The notes under the pieces: generated by a model
What the model saw: the letters and a program-made list of their open reading frames with translations, nothing else
Told to the model about the DNA's origin: nothing
Databases searched by the model: none
Position numbers and translations under genes: made by a program
Shown: positions 11,851 through 24,110 of the stretch, in pieces
Layout of the letters: each line of letters starts with the position of its first letter
Numbering within the stretch: position 1 is the first letter of the stretch
Assembly (NCBI GenBank): GCA_026075535.2
Contig: AP026542.1
Location: 4,960,001-5,024,000 of the forward strand
DNA length: 64,000 bases
Origin: Tricholoma matsutake
Lineage: Eukaryota > Basidiomycota > Agaricomycetes > Agaricales > Tricholomataceae
Direction: 5' to 3'

Positions 11851-14800
11851 TAAGATGCATCACCCCAATGCATCCAGAATTGCATACAACCAAAGTCAGT
11901 GACTTGAATGCAACGTGGTGCAGCAGTGTGCCATCAGTGGAATTCCTTGACTGACTGAGGGGTGTTCACATTGGACTCCTTGACCCATGAGTTCTCCTCA
12001 TACAAATAACCCTTCCAGTGCACCAAATACTGGAGTTTTTCTTGATGCAACCAGCTGTCCAAGATCGACTCAACTTCATACTGCAGTTCTCCCTCGATCA
12101 CTGTAGGCGGTGGTGGTGGACGTGAACGGTGTCCTGGGAATGGATCTGGGGGAGCTGGAAGGAGCTTGACAGCATGGAAGACTGGGTGGAGTCTGGACAT
12201 GGAGGATGGGAGGCACAGATGATAGGCATGCATTCCAACACACTTGACAATGGGGAAAGGTCCCAGGAAGCGATGGGCAAGTTTCTTGGATGGACACATG
12301 GTGGAGATGTCACTGGAGTCTAGATAAACTCAATCACCAATCTTGTACTGAGGAGCCAGAGAATGGCATTGATTGTAAAAGCACACCATCTCATTGTTTA
12401 CTTTCACTAAGGCTGCCTTTGCCTCCTCCAAGCTATCCCTCATGCGTTCTGTGAACTCATTCACTGTCTTGATGTGTGAGGGAGTTTGGCAAGGTTTGGA
12501 TCCCATGCATGGATGCCATCCAGTGTCTAAGAGAAAAGGGGTCTGTTGAGTGGAAGCATGAATGTGGTTATTGTATCCAAACTTGGCCAAGGGAAGAAGA
12601 TTGTCCCAATTGTCCTGGCACTCATTGACAAAGATGTGGATGTACTGCTCCAGTTCCTGGTTGACTCACTCAGTATGGCCATCAGTTTGCGGGTGATAGG
12701 TGGTTGAAGCAAAGAGTTTGATCCCCAGAAGTTGGTACAGCTCGTGAGTGAACTCTGCCACAAACTAAGGGCCATGGTCAGAAAGGAAGGCGCCAGGAAG
12801 TCCATGTAATTTCCACATATGGTGGAGATAGAGTTGGGCAGCACCCAGGGTGCTGACAGTGGTGTGAGTGGGAATAAAGTGAGCATGTTTCCCCACTGAA
12901 TCAACTGTGCACATCACCGCATCAAACCCATTTGACTCTGGCAACTCCACCACAAAGTCGACACTGACAACATCCCAACAACTCTCTGGAACAGGAAGAG
13001 GGTGTAGCTTGCCAATGGGTTTGCGACGAGGAATCTTGGTGCACAAGCAAAGGTCACAAGTATGACAATACTGACCAATGAGCCGTGACATTTGTGGCCA
13101 CCAATAATTCTGTGAGGTGAGCTCCAAGGTCTTCCAGCATCCAGGATGACCAGCAATCTGTGAGTCATGGTGTTGGGATATGATGTGCTGGCAAAGGTCT
13201 GGGTTGCTGGGGACATAGATGCAATCCCTGAAATACAACAAGTCCTCCTTTTCAGCCTACTCTGCCACATGCAGGGAAAGGGTAGATCCCTTCCTCAGTT
13301 CCTTAACAGCTCAGGCAACAACATCCTCATGTAAACTGCTATGGTTTGTGCAAAGAATGTTGTGTAGGATGTCCTACTCCTTGCCCTGGGATGCAATGCC
13401 TTCCAGTGCCCAAATGGTGAACAGGTCTGGCCACAACAACACAATGTTTTGATTGTCATTGCTGCCATCCCCATGGTCTGCACATCGGAAGTGGGCATTG
13501 GTCTTCCCCATGCTGTGACCTGGATGGTGGTGCAAGGAGAAGTCAAATCTGGATAGATACAGGGACCAATGAGCTTGATGACAATTCAATTTCTTGGCTG
13601 TCATAAAGTACTCGAGATTCTTGTGATCCGTCCAAATGTCCACCTTGTGTTGGGCACCCTCAAGGAAGTGTCGCCACTCCTCAAGCACACGCATTATCGC
13701 CAACATCTCCTTGTCATGGATAGTGTTGCCATGACTCAGCCACATTTTTTGCTACTTTGGGAAATAAAATAGCTAAAATTCTGAAAATATTTGAGGACCT
13801 AGATCACATGATAAGCTGAGGGGTCCTCTGCCAACTCTAAGCGATCTGACCACCAGTTCCCATGTTATGTAAGCAGCTTAAAATGTGGCTTAGCAAGCCA
13901 CCATCCAAGCCGCTTAAATAACATGGGAACCAGTGGTCAGATCACCTAGAGTTGGCAGAGGACCCCTTCAGCTTATCATGTGATCTAGGTCCTCAAATAT
14001 TTTCAGAATTTTAACTATTTTATTTCCCAAAGTAGCAAAAAAATGCAGCTGAGCCATGGCAACACTAGTCATGGATCTCATAGTTTTGCTCTACAGCACT
14101 CAGGCTTTTGGAGTAGAATGCAACAGGATGCCACTTCTGGTCCTCCGGAGACTGCTGAGACAACATGGCACCCATTGCAAAGTCAGAACTGTCAGCTTTT
14201 ACATGAAAAAGGTAAGAATGGGAGTGGAAGTGACCATCTCCTTAAGCTTTTTGAATGCCTCCTGTTGTGCATTATCCCACCTTCATGCCTCCTTTCCTGT
14301 CAAGTTGAACAGTGGTCGTGCATGATGTGAGAAATCCTTGATAAAATGCTGATAGAAATTGATGAAGCCCAGGAAAGACTGCACCTCTTTCTTGTTCATG
14401 GGTGTTGGCTAAGCCATGACCCCATTTACCTTGATAGGATCCATCTCCACCTGACCCTCTGAGATAATCAGGCTGAGGTACTCAATCTTGGTCTTCTCAA
14501 ACTTGCACTTGTCCTGACGAAGGTAGAGTTTGTACTGTCAAAGTTGTTCCAGGATGAGGTGTGTAATGCAATGGTGCTCTTCAACCATGTGAGTGAAGAT
14601 GAGGATGTCATCAAGATGGATACAAACAACACCTTCAAGGATGAGGTCGTGGAAGATGTCATTCATCATGGTCTGAAAGGTGGCAGGACTATTAGTAAGG
14701 CCAAAGAACATGACGAGCGGTTCAAAAAGACCATGGTTGGTACGAAAGGCTGCCTTCCACTCATCTCCCTCCTTTATCCTCACATTATTGTAACCCCAAT

Positions 14801-17376
14801 GGACGTTGAGCTTGGTGAAGTATTGGGCTCCATGGAGCTGGTTCACAAGTTTGGAGATGAGAGGTAATGGGTAGCAATTTTTGACCATGATGTTGTTGAG
14901 CCTTCTGTAGTCTTGAACTGGTCAAAGTGAGCCATCCTTCTTCTTGACAAAGAAAAAGGGAGAGGCCATAGGTGAATTTGATGGTTGAATATATCCAGAG
15001 GCCAGATGCTCATTGATGAACTGGTCAAGCTGTCACTGTTCTTCAGGAGAGAGAGGATAGACCTTGCAGGATGAAGGGGTTGCACTGGGGGTGAGTTCAA
15101 TTGTGTGATCCCATGGCTTGTGCGCAGGGAGAGAGTCAAATGATTCCTTGGAGAACATGTCCCTGAACTCATGGAGATGAGGAAGCAAGGAATCAGTAGA
15201 GGATTTAGCAGCATTATTTTTGTGGAAGGCCTCGGTGAGGCATTGGGATATGTTTGATGTAGCACACACCTTGTGCAATGGATGAATCACAGTGTAGAAG
15301 ATCCAATCACCTTCCTCCACTTCCTCTGGCTCCTCCTCATTGTCATCTGAGTCCAGCATCAGACCAGTAACCCCTTCTAACTCCACCTTAGGCACAGGCA
15401 GGGGTCCAGCATGACACTTCTGAGTGCATCATACTGAGGCCCTTTGTCCACGGCATTCTTGTCTGGCTTCTGTGAAACAAGTGCAACAGTGGGATAGACA
15501 CCGGCTCATTGTAACCTCCCCGGTATGCCAGTTGACCTCTGGGTTATGGTCTCAAAGCCACGGATAGCCCAAGATCACCTTCTGCTTTCCTAACTGAGTG
15601 ACAGCAAAAAGGGCATGCTCACTATGATCTTTGTAATAGAGGACCAGGTCTACAACCTCTCAGATGGCACCAGCTTCATTTGGGGACCCATCCACATTAT
15701 AGACAGGTATCGGATGTGAGAGTGAGCAAGTATTCAGGCGATGTTGTTGTGCGAGATGGGCATCGATGAAGAGTCCAGTTGCACCAGAGTCCAGGAGTGC
15801 AGAGACACTGAGTATCTGTCCAGTGTCGGTAGTCTGTAGTTTGATTGCTAGGTTCAAGGAATGTGTAGAGGGAGTGGATGTGACAATATATTTGATGGTA
15901 GTTTGCACTCCCATGATTTAATTTTGGGATGAGGGGCAGAGGGAGAGATAGGAAGAGCAGGTACATCTTCAGCCAACTTTGAAAGGTCAGAGAGGGGAAC
16001 AGTCATGGAATTAGATTCATTCTCCAGGGATTCAACTGACAAAACTTCAAAGTGGTTATGGACAGGCAATGAGGGCATACAATTCACTTACTGTGAATAG
16101 AAAAATCCTGCTCCTCTACAACTTCTGACTTGATCTCCTCTGCAACCTGATCCTTCACTTCCTTGACATTTACAAGTGCCAACAGGTCCTGGAGGAGTTC
16201 ATCTTGCCCCTTGGGGGTGAGCATGCAGATATCCTGACAATGGGGACACACTCTGGCCATATGCCCAGTTTCTCCACAGCAGTAGCAGAGATCCAACCTA
16301 CATGCACGGCTATGGGTTGCATCAACATCCATTGGTACCAGGACATTGATGGCTGGTGCAGGAGTCTGATGGACAGGAATGGGGTTATGGTGGGGAAGGG
16401 TTCGATTGAAGGTGTAGGACGCATGAGTGGTAGTTGGAGCATGGAATGCAGCATTAAATGCTGCATTTGTGAGTCGGTTCTCATCACAGAGTGAAGCAGC
16501 TTCATACCAAGCATAGATATCATCGTCTGCCTGGCGCCCTTCCAACATCTGTGCAATCTGGTCCTGAATTTCTTGATTGAGGCCCCATCAGAACTTCACC
16601 ACCACTGGTAGCCCACTCCCATATCCTGCCATGTCCACCAAATCCTCAAACTTGTCGATATAATTGTCCATGGATCGACATGCCTGATGGTAAGAGGATG
16701 ACTTGAGCCATGTCACTGCTCAGTGGCACTTGTTGAGGGGACAAAAGTGGCATAAAAACTCTGCTTGAAAGTCACCCCAAGTGGAGAAAGGTAGAGAACC
16801 AAGCTCTTTAGTTTGGCACAGAATACGGTCCACATAGAGATAGGCGCATTCAGATTTCATGTATGTGAAGGCCCAATAAATTTTTGCAGCATCATTGACG
16901 AATTGATGTGACTGGAGACTGATGTACAACTCACAGGAATTAAGGAATGCATGCCCCTGCACACGTGCACCATTAAATTTGGTGGGGGGGGACGGTTTGA
17001 TCTGGGCACGTTAGGCGGAGCGTCGCTGTTGGGCACACTTGGAGTCGCAATGGGGGGGAATATTGGTCATGGAGTTAGTCTGAAGGGCTCTGATGAAGCT
17101 TTTGATTGTAGATTTAAGCAAATTGATTTGCATGCATATTCCGGTAATGTCGCTTTCAAGCGCGTCAAGGTGCTCTGATGCATCCATGGCGCTAGGGGGC
17201 ATGTTAAGCAAAAATGGCAGTCCACTGAAGGCGGGACTGTCAGGAACGGTGTGTAGGGAGTCTATAGAGCTTTGAGAAGCGTCGTACATTTTATACCTGC
17301 CTATCTTGGGCAGCGCATTTGCGATTTCAGGCCTTAGGAGAGAGTTTTCTACTATAAGGGCAACCTTAGAAGCCAC
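11850..17376 (-). pseudogene. gag-pol polyprotein of G2 (broken)
   Basis: Gag starts MASKVALI, 24 nt inside the 5' LTR. It continues with several stops to a CX2CX4HX4C zinc knuckle (CYCCGETGHMARVC, near 16275). Protease LLDSGATGLFID is near 15790; RT palm reads HLDD near 14620; RNase H (WTDHKNLEYF) near 13620 is split by the MITE. The HHCC finger, integrase D (SVDF), D (SDHG) and E (HTE) follow at 13160-12700, then the chromodomain (YEVESIL...LVHWKGY) near 12070. Several stops fit CGA-to-TGA at conserved Arg, for example HTE*VNQ and GD*VYLD; others, such as the TAG after SDHGP, fit CAG-to-TAG. Confidence 0.88.
13721..14067. mobile_element. Foldback hAT-type MITE, 347 bp
   Basis: Ends TAGTGTTGCCATG / CATGGCAACACTA with 8-bp duplication GTCATGGA at 13713-13720 and 14068-14075. 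The inverted arms are about 155-160 bp each, with a central spacer of about 35 bp around 13880-13915, so nearly the whole element is a palindrome. The TAGTG start and 8-bp duplication point to hAT mobilisation. No coding capacity. Removing it and one duplication restores the RNase H reading IHDKEMLAI of G2. Confidence 0.92.
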
Positions 17377-17733
17377 TTAATTAATGGAATAGCAAAGGGA
17401 AATCCAAAGAGAAAACTCTAAGGACCCCTTTGCCAATGCCCAGTATATGTGAAGATTGCAAAAATCAAATAATAGTCTAAAAATAGAAATAGGCAGAAAT
17501 AGGCAGATCAAGGCCACCGAATGACATCATACCAAGGGGTAGATGTTGAAGGGGTACTCCGCCTCTAAATATAAAACTGTCAACATGCACAAATGTGATA
17601 GAAAGGGAAATTAGTAATAAAATAAAGAAAAATCATAGAAAATGAAGAATAGAAGGAAATGAAGTGAGGAAAAAATAGGATGAACATAAAAAATAGGAGA
17701 AACACACAGGGCACCTCCCCTAGTCCCCTTACA
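17353..17733 (-). repeat. 5' LTR of G2
   Basis: 381 bp. On the minus strand its last 24 nt contain the gag ATG. Followed outward by ACCAC. Confidence 0.9.
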
Positions 17734-18497
17734 ACCACAGGTCTATTTATGGACCAGTCTTTTGCAGTCCAGTTGCTGGTCTTTTGTTTTGAAAAATATA
17801 GTAGGACCGATGAAAAACTGGTTTAAACTGGTTGCAACTGGTATTTTGTCCCAATGTGTATTTGACCTTACTCCCACATATATTTACTTCATTTTCGGTC
17901 CCTGGATCATCAAAAATGGTTAAGAATTGGTTGAGATATGACCAAAAACATTTCTGTATAAGTATTTTGTACAACTTTGATTGCATTGCTTATTACCTGA
18001 GCTATATTTTTTTGTACAGCTATATAACATCATAAACATAGCAAAAACACACCTAACCATCTGTACTATGTGATTTTATTGATTTAACAGCCTAAATGAG
18101 TTGTGACTACAAACTACAAATTACAAACTACAAACCACAACTTGAATGCATGTCCTTTCAGTTTTAGCTATATCTCAATCAAATCTTGGCAGAATTCCTT
18201 AAAAGTTGAACCAATCTATGGGGAATTACAATATATATATCTGTCAGTATGATATTTTCAAGGTATTTGTTACAATTGTTGAGATACATATGGGTTATTT
18301 CCTATGAAAAATTTTATGACAAAAGACCAGTCCGAACCAGTCTTTTTTTGGTCCATGGACCAAATAGGACTGGTCCTAAATGGTCCAGTTGCAGTCCCCC
18401 AAAGTCCAGGTTGATCCTAGACCAGTTGCAGTTGATGGTTGCCCCATTTGGAGGTCAAAAACTGGACTGGACTGGACCCTTAAACACTACATGGATA

Positions 18498-19034
18498 GGG
18501 TGTAGCATGGGTCACACCACATCTGCACCTGCTGACACTGCACCCATTGCAACACTGCAACCAGGGTGACAGGTTTTTACCATGGGTTGTCATGAAACAC
18601 CGCAGATATGACACCATGTATATTCACCATGGTTTTTACTCTATGTTCACCTTGTTCATGTTCTACATTATTGTATAACCTCTAAATTAAATCTACAATA
18701 TATACAGGGGATATATACAGGGATTTCATATATGTACCTGTTATTACTGAGCTACAGACAACAAACATGAAGACAAAAAAGAACCCACATTTCACAGGAG
18801 GCAGGTGGTGGTGAGGCTCACCACTCCATCAACCTTGCAAGTGGGTACTGGCTGCAGTAGGAGGGAAACAATGAAAATAAAAAATAAAATGCAGTGTGAG
18901 GAGGGACAGCAAGTTATGGTGAGGTGCACAGTCCACTCTCTATTGTGGTTATCATCTCCCCATTCCTCCCTTTGTGTCCTCGTTGTTGTTCAGGTTCTTG
19001 TTGGCTCTCATGGCAGTTGGTGGTGGTGCTGTCA
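18498..19034 (-). repeat. Minus-strand spliced repeat, copy 2 (left part)
   Basis: Low-complexity DNA with TGTTGTCA and GTGGTGG words as in the other copies. 18500-18660 also has ACACCATG/CATGGGT words. Interrupted at ATCTTGCT by the element 19043-19734 and continuing beyond it with GGTGCTGTTG. Confidence 0.4.
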
Positions 19035-19042
19035 ATCTTGCT

Positions 19043-19734
19043 TAGTGTTTGAAAGTCCAGTCCATAGGACCGCAAAAAGACTGACAACCAAACTGGACTG
19101 CAACTGGTCCTAGCTGGTTCAAAAGTGGTCCGGTTGTCAGTCCATCTCATTTGTAGATTAGTAGTTGAACCACAAAAGACTGGTCTAAACTGGTCTACAA
19201 CTGGACCATCAGTCTATCCAAAATGTTTCAAGAAAAGGCAGAGCACCTCAGATCGCCTGTGTATTTTGTATGGATTTTCCTGCAATCATTCACTGGACAA
19301 AATACACAACAAAACCTGCCTTGGGCCGCACCTCAGGTCACCCTGACTCGCAGGTTTCCCCCATGATGAGCACAAAGGCAGAGCACCTCAGATCTCCTGT
19401 GTATTTTGTATGGATTATCATGGGAAAAATACTCAACAAAACCTGTCTTGGGCCGCAAGTCAGGTCACCCTGACCCACAGGTTTTTCCTGCAATCATTCA
19501 CTGAACAAATAATACACTACATTGTATGTTTTATTAATATTTAGTTGGATATAAGAAAAGACTGGGCAAAAGACTGGTTGCAACCGGTCTTTTGTAGGCA
19601 ACCAAACTGATGTGGACCAGTTGTAGTCGGTTCAGTTGCTGGTTGCCCTAAATTTGAAAAATGTATGGACCGGTCCAGTTCACAGTTGCCCCTTCTGGGG
19701 TCCAAAAAAGACCGGACCGGACTTTCAAACACTA
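19043..19734. mobile_element. Non-autonomous hAT-type element, 692 bp
   Basis: Left end TAGTGTTTGAAAGTCCAGTC, right end GGACTTTCAAACACTA. Perfect 8-bp duplication ATCTTGCT at 19035-19042 and 19735-19742. Ends match the family of 11321-18489. Inside, a unit of about 125 bp beginning AGGCAGAGCACCTCAGATC is present twice (about 19232-19358 and 19374-19482). No coding frame. Confidence 0.9.
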
Positions 19735-20876
19735 ATCTTGCTGGTGCTGTTGAGGTTGTACTCATGGATGTTTGGCCCTGGTGCTCTTGTTCCCATTGTT
19801 GGTCATCCCCAATTGGTTGTCATGTTGTCTGTCCCATCATTTGTCATCCATGGTTGATTGTCCCTGTTGTCAGTTGCAGGCCATATATCGTCCCATTGGT
19901 TGTCATCCTCCCATCCACCCTGTGAGCAGGGGCTCACAGTGGTGGCACAGGGTGGAATGGCAGGGTTTGCATGGGATGTTGTTACAGCATATCTAAAATC
20001 TAAAAACAAAAAGAGAATCATTGGTCAAAAGAAAGGAAAAAAGAAAGAAGAAAAACTCACTTTGGGCCCAAACGATGATGAATGTCATTTGGGCCATCTT
20101 CCTGTCCTGTTTCCCCCACAGTCATTCCATCAATCCACCCACAATTTGGTAAGGATCCATGTTGCCATTGTCTTGATGCAGCTGTTCAGTGCCAGAACAA
20201 TGTTAAGTGAGGTTCTGTAAAGAAATTGTCAGCAAACAACAAAACTTTACCTGTTATCCAACACCAACTGCCTGCCCATGCATGTGTCAACCCATTTTTA
20301 TGGTCCACAAATGGCCTTATTGTTGGCCACCCCGTGATTCCCTGTGAATTTGTGTAATGAGCATTTCTACAGTCACTGAATGGCTGTATTGTTGATTCGC
20401 TGGTGATTTGTCATTTTGAAGTGTCAGGCCAGTGCCATTGTGATACTATATGTGTAAAGTGTCTGACTCCAAACATTATAACTATACCTGTGGCCCAAAT
20501 GGCATGTGTCTACATGTCTAGATATGTGTCATTTGGGCCCATGCCTCATCCTTGTAACCCATCCCATCCTGTCCCTGTCCCCATTTCCACCTTCCCACCA
20601 TTTGCTTGTTTGATGGTGGTGTTGTCATATCATTGTGAGATAAAACCTATAGACAGTGAAATAGAAGTAAGTTGAATGAAGAAAACAAGAAGGAACAGAC
20701 AAAGAACTTACCTGTGGCCCAAACAATGTGTATCTACACATCATTTGTGCCTGTGCCTTGTCATCATACCCCTGTCCTATCCCCATGTTTGTCTCCCCAC
20801 CATTCATTCATTTGGTGGTGGTGGTAGGAGGGTGGTGTTGCATCAGTGGCTGTTGTTGAGTTGACAACACTGTAAC

Positions 20877-20929
20877 CTAGCAAAAAGATCAATTTGTTAG
20901 TAGTTGAAGAAAAGAAAGAAAGAAATTAC
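20877..20929 (-). other. Intron in minus-strand spliced repeat
   Basis: Minus strand: CAG|GTAATTTC ... CAACTACTAACAAATTG ... TTTTTGCTAG, 53 nt; textbook fungal intron. Confidence 0.65.
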
Positions 20930-20976
20930 CTGTAATTTGATGGGACAGGTTGTCATGGTGAGCATACAAGTTTGAT

Positions 20977-21039
20977 CTAGAAAAGAACAAAGGCAGATTG
21001 TTAGTAGTGAAAAGACACAGAAGAAGAGAAAGCAATTAC
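20977..21039 (-). other. Intron in minus-strand spliced repeat
   Basis: Minus strand: CAG|GTAATTGC ... CACTACTAACAATC ... CTTTTCTAG, 63 nt; same branch context as the neighbouring intron. Confidence 0.65.
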
Positions 21040-21334
21040 CTGTGTTATCAAGTATCATGGTGATGGAGAGTGATAACAACAATGATGTTGATTGATTAGT
21101 CGCATTCCTATGGTCTCATTTTTTGTGATTAGTGGCCACACTGAGCATTGCATAACCAATGAGGATTGGCATAGATGAACTAAGTGAAATTGTTATAAGT
21201 TATTGGCTAGCTGGGCCCAACTTGCAATACTGTGAAAACCTGTGACACCGTGTGTATGAGTGCAGTATGACACAGGTTGAGGATTTCAGGCACCATACCT
21301 GTACTTGTATACCCCATGACCTAAACACCACAGG

Positions 21335-24110
21335 TTTACTTGCACCCATGCTGTCTCCCAAGTCTTTCCCCAACTCAGGACTGCCCCTGCACAGAAATCA
21401 CTGGGATCACAAGTTACAAAAATTTTGTTGTCTTTGGGGTCTGAGTGGTTGATCACTGTCAGAACTACTAGTGCTTTGATGGCCTCAAAAGCATTCTGAT
21501 GCTTGGTGTTCCATGTGGGGAAGATCTTTTTTACAATCCTTAGTCATCAAAGGTGTCAGGACCAACATGTGATCTGCAAGGTTCAGTAGGAATGATGTGA
21601 TGTACCTCACTAATCCATCTGAAGCACTTTTTGATTGGGGCCATTGTAGGATCTTATCCACTTTGGAAGAGCACACCTCAATCACTTCACATGATATGTG
21701 GTGGCCCAAGAGTTCCAGTTAAGTTAGGAAGAACTGTGATTTCTTTATATTGCAGTACAAGGGTGCTGTCCTAAGTGCATCCATGATCATTTTGATATGT
21801 TGGATTTAATTGTCAAGCATGTTTATAATATTTTCAAGATAGATATGGCAGATGCAGCCTAAGAACGGGTGCAGTGCCTCTGTTACCCATTGTTGGTGTA
21901 CAGGCGTAGCATTGTGAAGACCTTGTGGCATTACCAGCCACTCATGCAGCCCCAGCAGCATAGTAACTGCCATGAGGTGAATACTATCAAGGTCAGATCT
22001 TTCCCTTCCCAGCATTGGTATGCATGTCATTGACACAGGGCAATGGGTGGCTATCTGTGACCGTGTTTGCATTCAACTACAGTAGTCATTCACCCAGCAC
22101 AGTAGTACCACAGAGCCTGCTTTTGGTATCAGGAACACTGCCACTGGTGATGCATGTGCAGAAGAGGAAGGTTAGATTCAACCTGCATCCAGGTGTTTTT
22201 TGATCAGAGTTCTAGGCCTCATGGTATTTCTGAGGACAAGAATATCAGCATGTCATGATCACCTTTGATGCATCCTTGGGTGTAATTTTGAAACAAACAG
22301 TATCTGGCATCTCATCGACATGTGGAATAGGTTCAAACACATTGGCATATGACTTCTTGATGTATAGTGCCAATATGTCCAGGTGCTCTCTTGCAGCCAG
22401 CTGTTCAATTTGTATGTGTACAGCTGCTACTACATCAACAGGCTTTATGGCTTCACACAACACATCTATAATAGGGCATTGTTTATCACACATTACATGT
22501 AATCCTTTAACAAGAAGTTTGCAGTTCTCAATGTTAGCCACTATCAGTCCCTGCAGTTTGGGGGGGGAGGGGGGGTAGGTGGAACACTTGGAAAGGCAGA
22601 ATTTAACAAGTCAAAGTTGTCAGCAGTGATTGTGGTACCCTTGCATATGTTTATGATCACATTGTTATGATACATGAAGGGTAATCCAAGGATAATCTGA
22701 TGACATAGGTTCAGGGCAACAAGCATGCATACAGTACATGGAGAATACAAGCTGTTATGGTCATGCAATTTGAGCTTAACCCAATTGGTTAGCAATATCA
22801 ATGTTGTAACTGATGGGTCTTTTGAGAAGGCACCAGAAACAGGAAACACTTGAGGCAATGTATGGAGATGAAGCTGCAAGTGAGATACCAGTTCTTGATC
22901 AATTAAAACTATGGGAGAACCATGGTCAATCAAAGCTTCCACATTTAGATGATGATGAAAAATGGGGTTGTCAATGGCACAATTCCACACAATGTGTGGG
23001 ATGGAGAAAGGAACACTCACCAAGTTGTCAGAATCATGTGAGAGATTTCTGGTGTCCCCCAACAAGACATCATGTTCATTTGTTGGTTGACTGATTGAGG
23101 CAATGGGGTATGACCAGCAGGGGAGGAGGAGTTACAGTGGGAGCAGCAGGTGGGAGCAGCAGGTAGGTTGGCGCTGATTGCAGCCACCAGGAGCAAAGTC
23201 TCATCACCTGGGATGGGTAAGGTGCTCAGCCCTAGGCATTTGTGAGCACTGTTGACTGTGGCCATTGTCCATTCAACATACCCCTCCCAAACAGGGAACT
23301 CACATGCATGGCCAGCTGTTACATAGAAATTGTGGCACTTCTTACAACCACTGTGTGCAGTCAAATATTAGTGTTCTCATTCAGTAAGTTTTGGTGGTCT
23401 ACCCTGAGAGTTCGCAGTCAAGCCAGTAGTCAAGGCAGGTTTGTTGGTGGAACTCAGGCCCTGTGAACTGAACTGTCCCTGGATGCAGTTTGCTGGTGCT
23501 CAGCGGGTGGAGTCCATCAATCCTGTGGCATAACCTGAATGCTTCAGTTTATGAACAGTGTCTTTGGCTCCTTCTTGATGTGACACTGATTCCTTGTGTA
23601 CCTTGTCATCCAACTTGATGAGAAGTTAAACAAATGTTTCCAGTCATGTCTCCACTTTGCATGCAGCTGCCTCAGTGACAGTTGTTGGATCAGCATCCTC
23701 ACCCATGTTGTTCTCATCATCATCAGAGTCATGTTTTTCTTTGTACCAATTGTATGCAGTGAGGAGATTGTGAAAGAGATTTGCCTTGATCTGTGTGCAC
23801 AATTGCAATGTGATATTTTCATGTTTTTAAGCAAAAGGTTATCACAGCAAATGCTCATGGAGAAGTCATGGAAGGTAGTAGAACCCTGCTTGGTATTATG
23901 CACTTTGCGAGTCAGTTCCTTCTTCCAGCCAGGTGTGAGCCATTGTGCGTAGACCTTGGTCATGAAGTTGGTAAAGGAGAGGGCTTTATAGTAACTTTGG
24001 GATATCTAGAACCAGTTGTTGGATAGCATATCAGGCTATATGCACAACATAATCATTGTTCTGTAAGTTCTCTTTGTTGGCAAGGTAACCATGGGCAAAG
24101 TGTTCAAAAC
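21335..24110 (-). pseudogene. Ty3/gypsy gag-pol relic
   Basis: Read right to left: gag capsid (VYAQWLTPGWKKEL, about 23930), zinc knuckle (GCKKCHNF...GHAC, about 23345), protease LIDHGSPIVLI (about 22925, the same D-H-G variant as G1), a linker, RT (MPQGLHNA, then IYLENI where YxDD is expected, about 21840), the LGHHIS connection and RNase H (FVTCDPSDFC, about 21410). It ends before integrase. Upstream, 24270-24440 on the same strand gives a Pro/Ser/Thr-rich peptide like a gag N-terminus, over an imperfect GGAGAAGGAG repeat. Same lineage as G1. No LTRs seen. Confidence 0.85.

Larger units (their letters stand above)
11400..17733 (-). mobile_element. Ty3/gypsy element G2, minus strand, complete
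   Basis: LTRs 11400-11838 and 17353-17733, flanked by ACCAC (11395-11399 and 17734-17738). On the element's own strand LTRs start TGTAAGG and end CCTTATA, so the usual terminal CA is TA in both copies. A polypurine tract GAGAGGGGGTGA lies directly before the 3' LTR (11839-11850). gag-pol runs 17376 to 11850 with a chromodomain at its end. It is inserted in a hAT-type element and hosts a MITE at 13721-14067. Confidence 0.92.
11321..18489. mobile_element. Non-autonomous hAT-type element split by G2
   Basis: Left end TAGTGTTTGCAGGACCAGTC (11321) and right end ...GGACCCTTAAACACTA (18489) are inverted copies. They begin TAGTG, which fits the hAT terminal consensus. Flanks CATGGGTA (11313-11320) and CATGGATA (18490-18497) are an 8-bp duplication with one change, as hAT elements make. 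Without the nested G2 the element is about 830 bp, is full of ACTGGTCC-type words and has no coding frame. It belongs with 19043-19734, whose ends are nearly the same. Confidence 0.8.
19743..21070 (-). repeat. Minus-strand spliced repeat, copy 2 (right part)
   Basis: Contains at least four minus-strand introns: about 19999-20060, 20647-20711, 20877-20929 and 20977-21039. The last two have branch CTACTAAC and acceptors GCTAG and TTCTAG. Exon-like blocks hold GGCCCAAA...TTTGGGCC inverted repeats (20064-20095, about 20495-20545, 20705-20740) and a perfect TGTGAGC-AGGG-GCTCACA hairpin near 19919. On the minus strand the palindromes read as GPND-type peptides. Confidence 0.5.
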
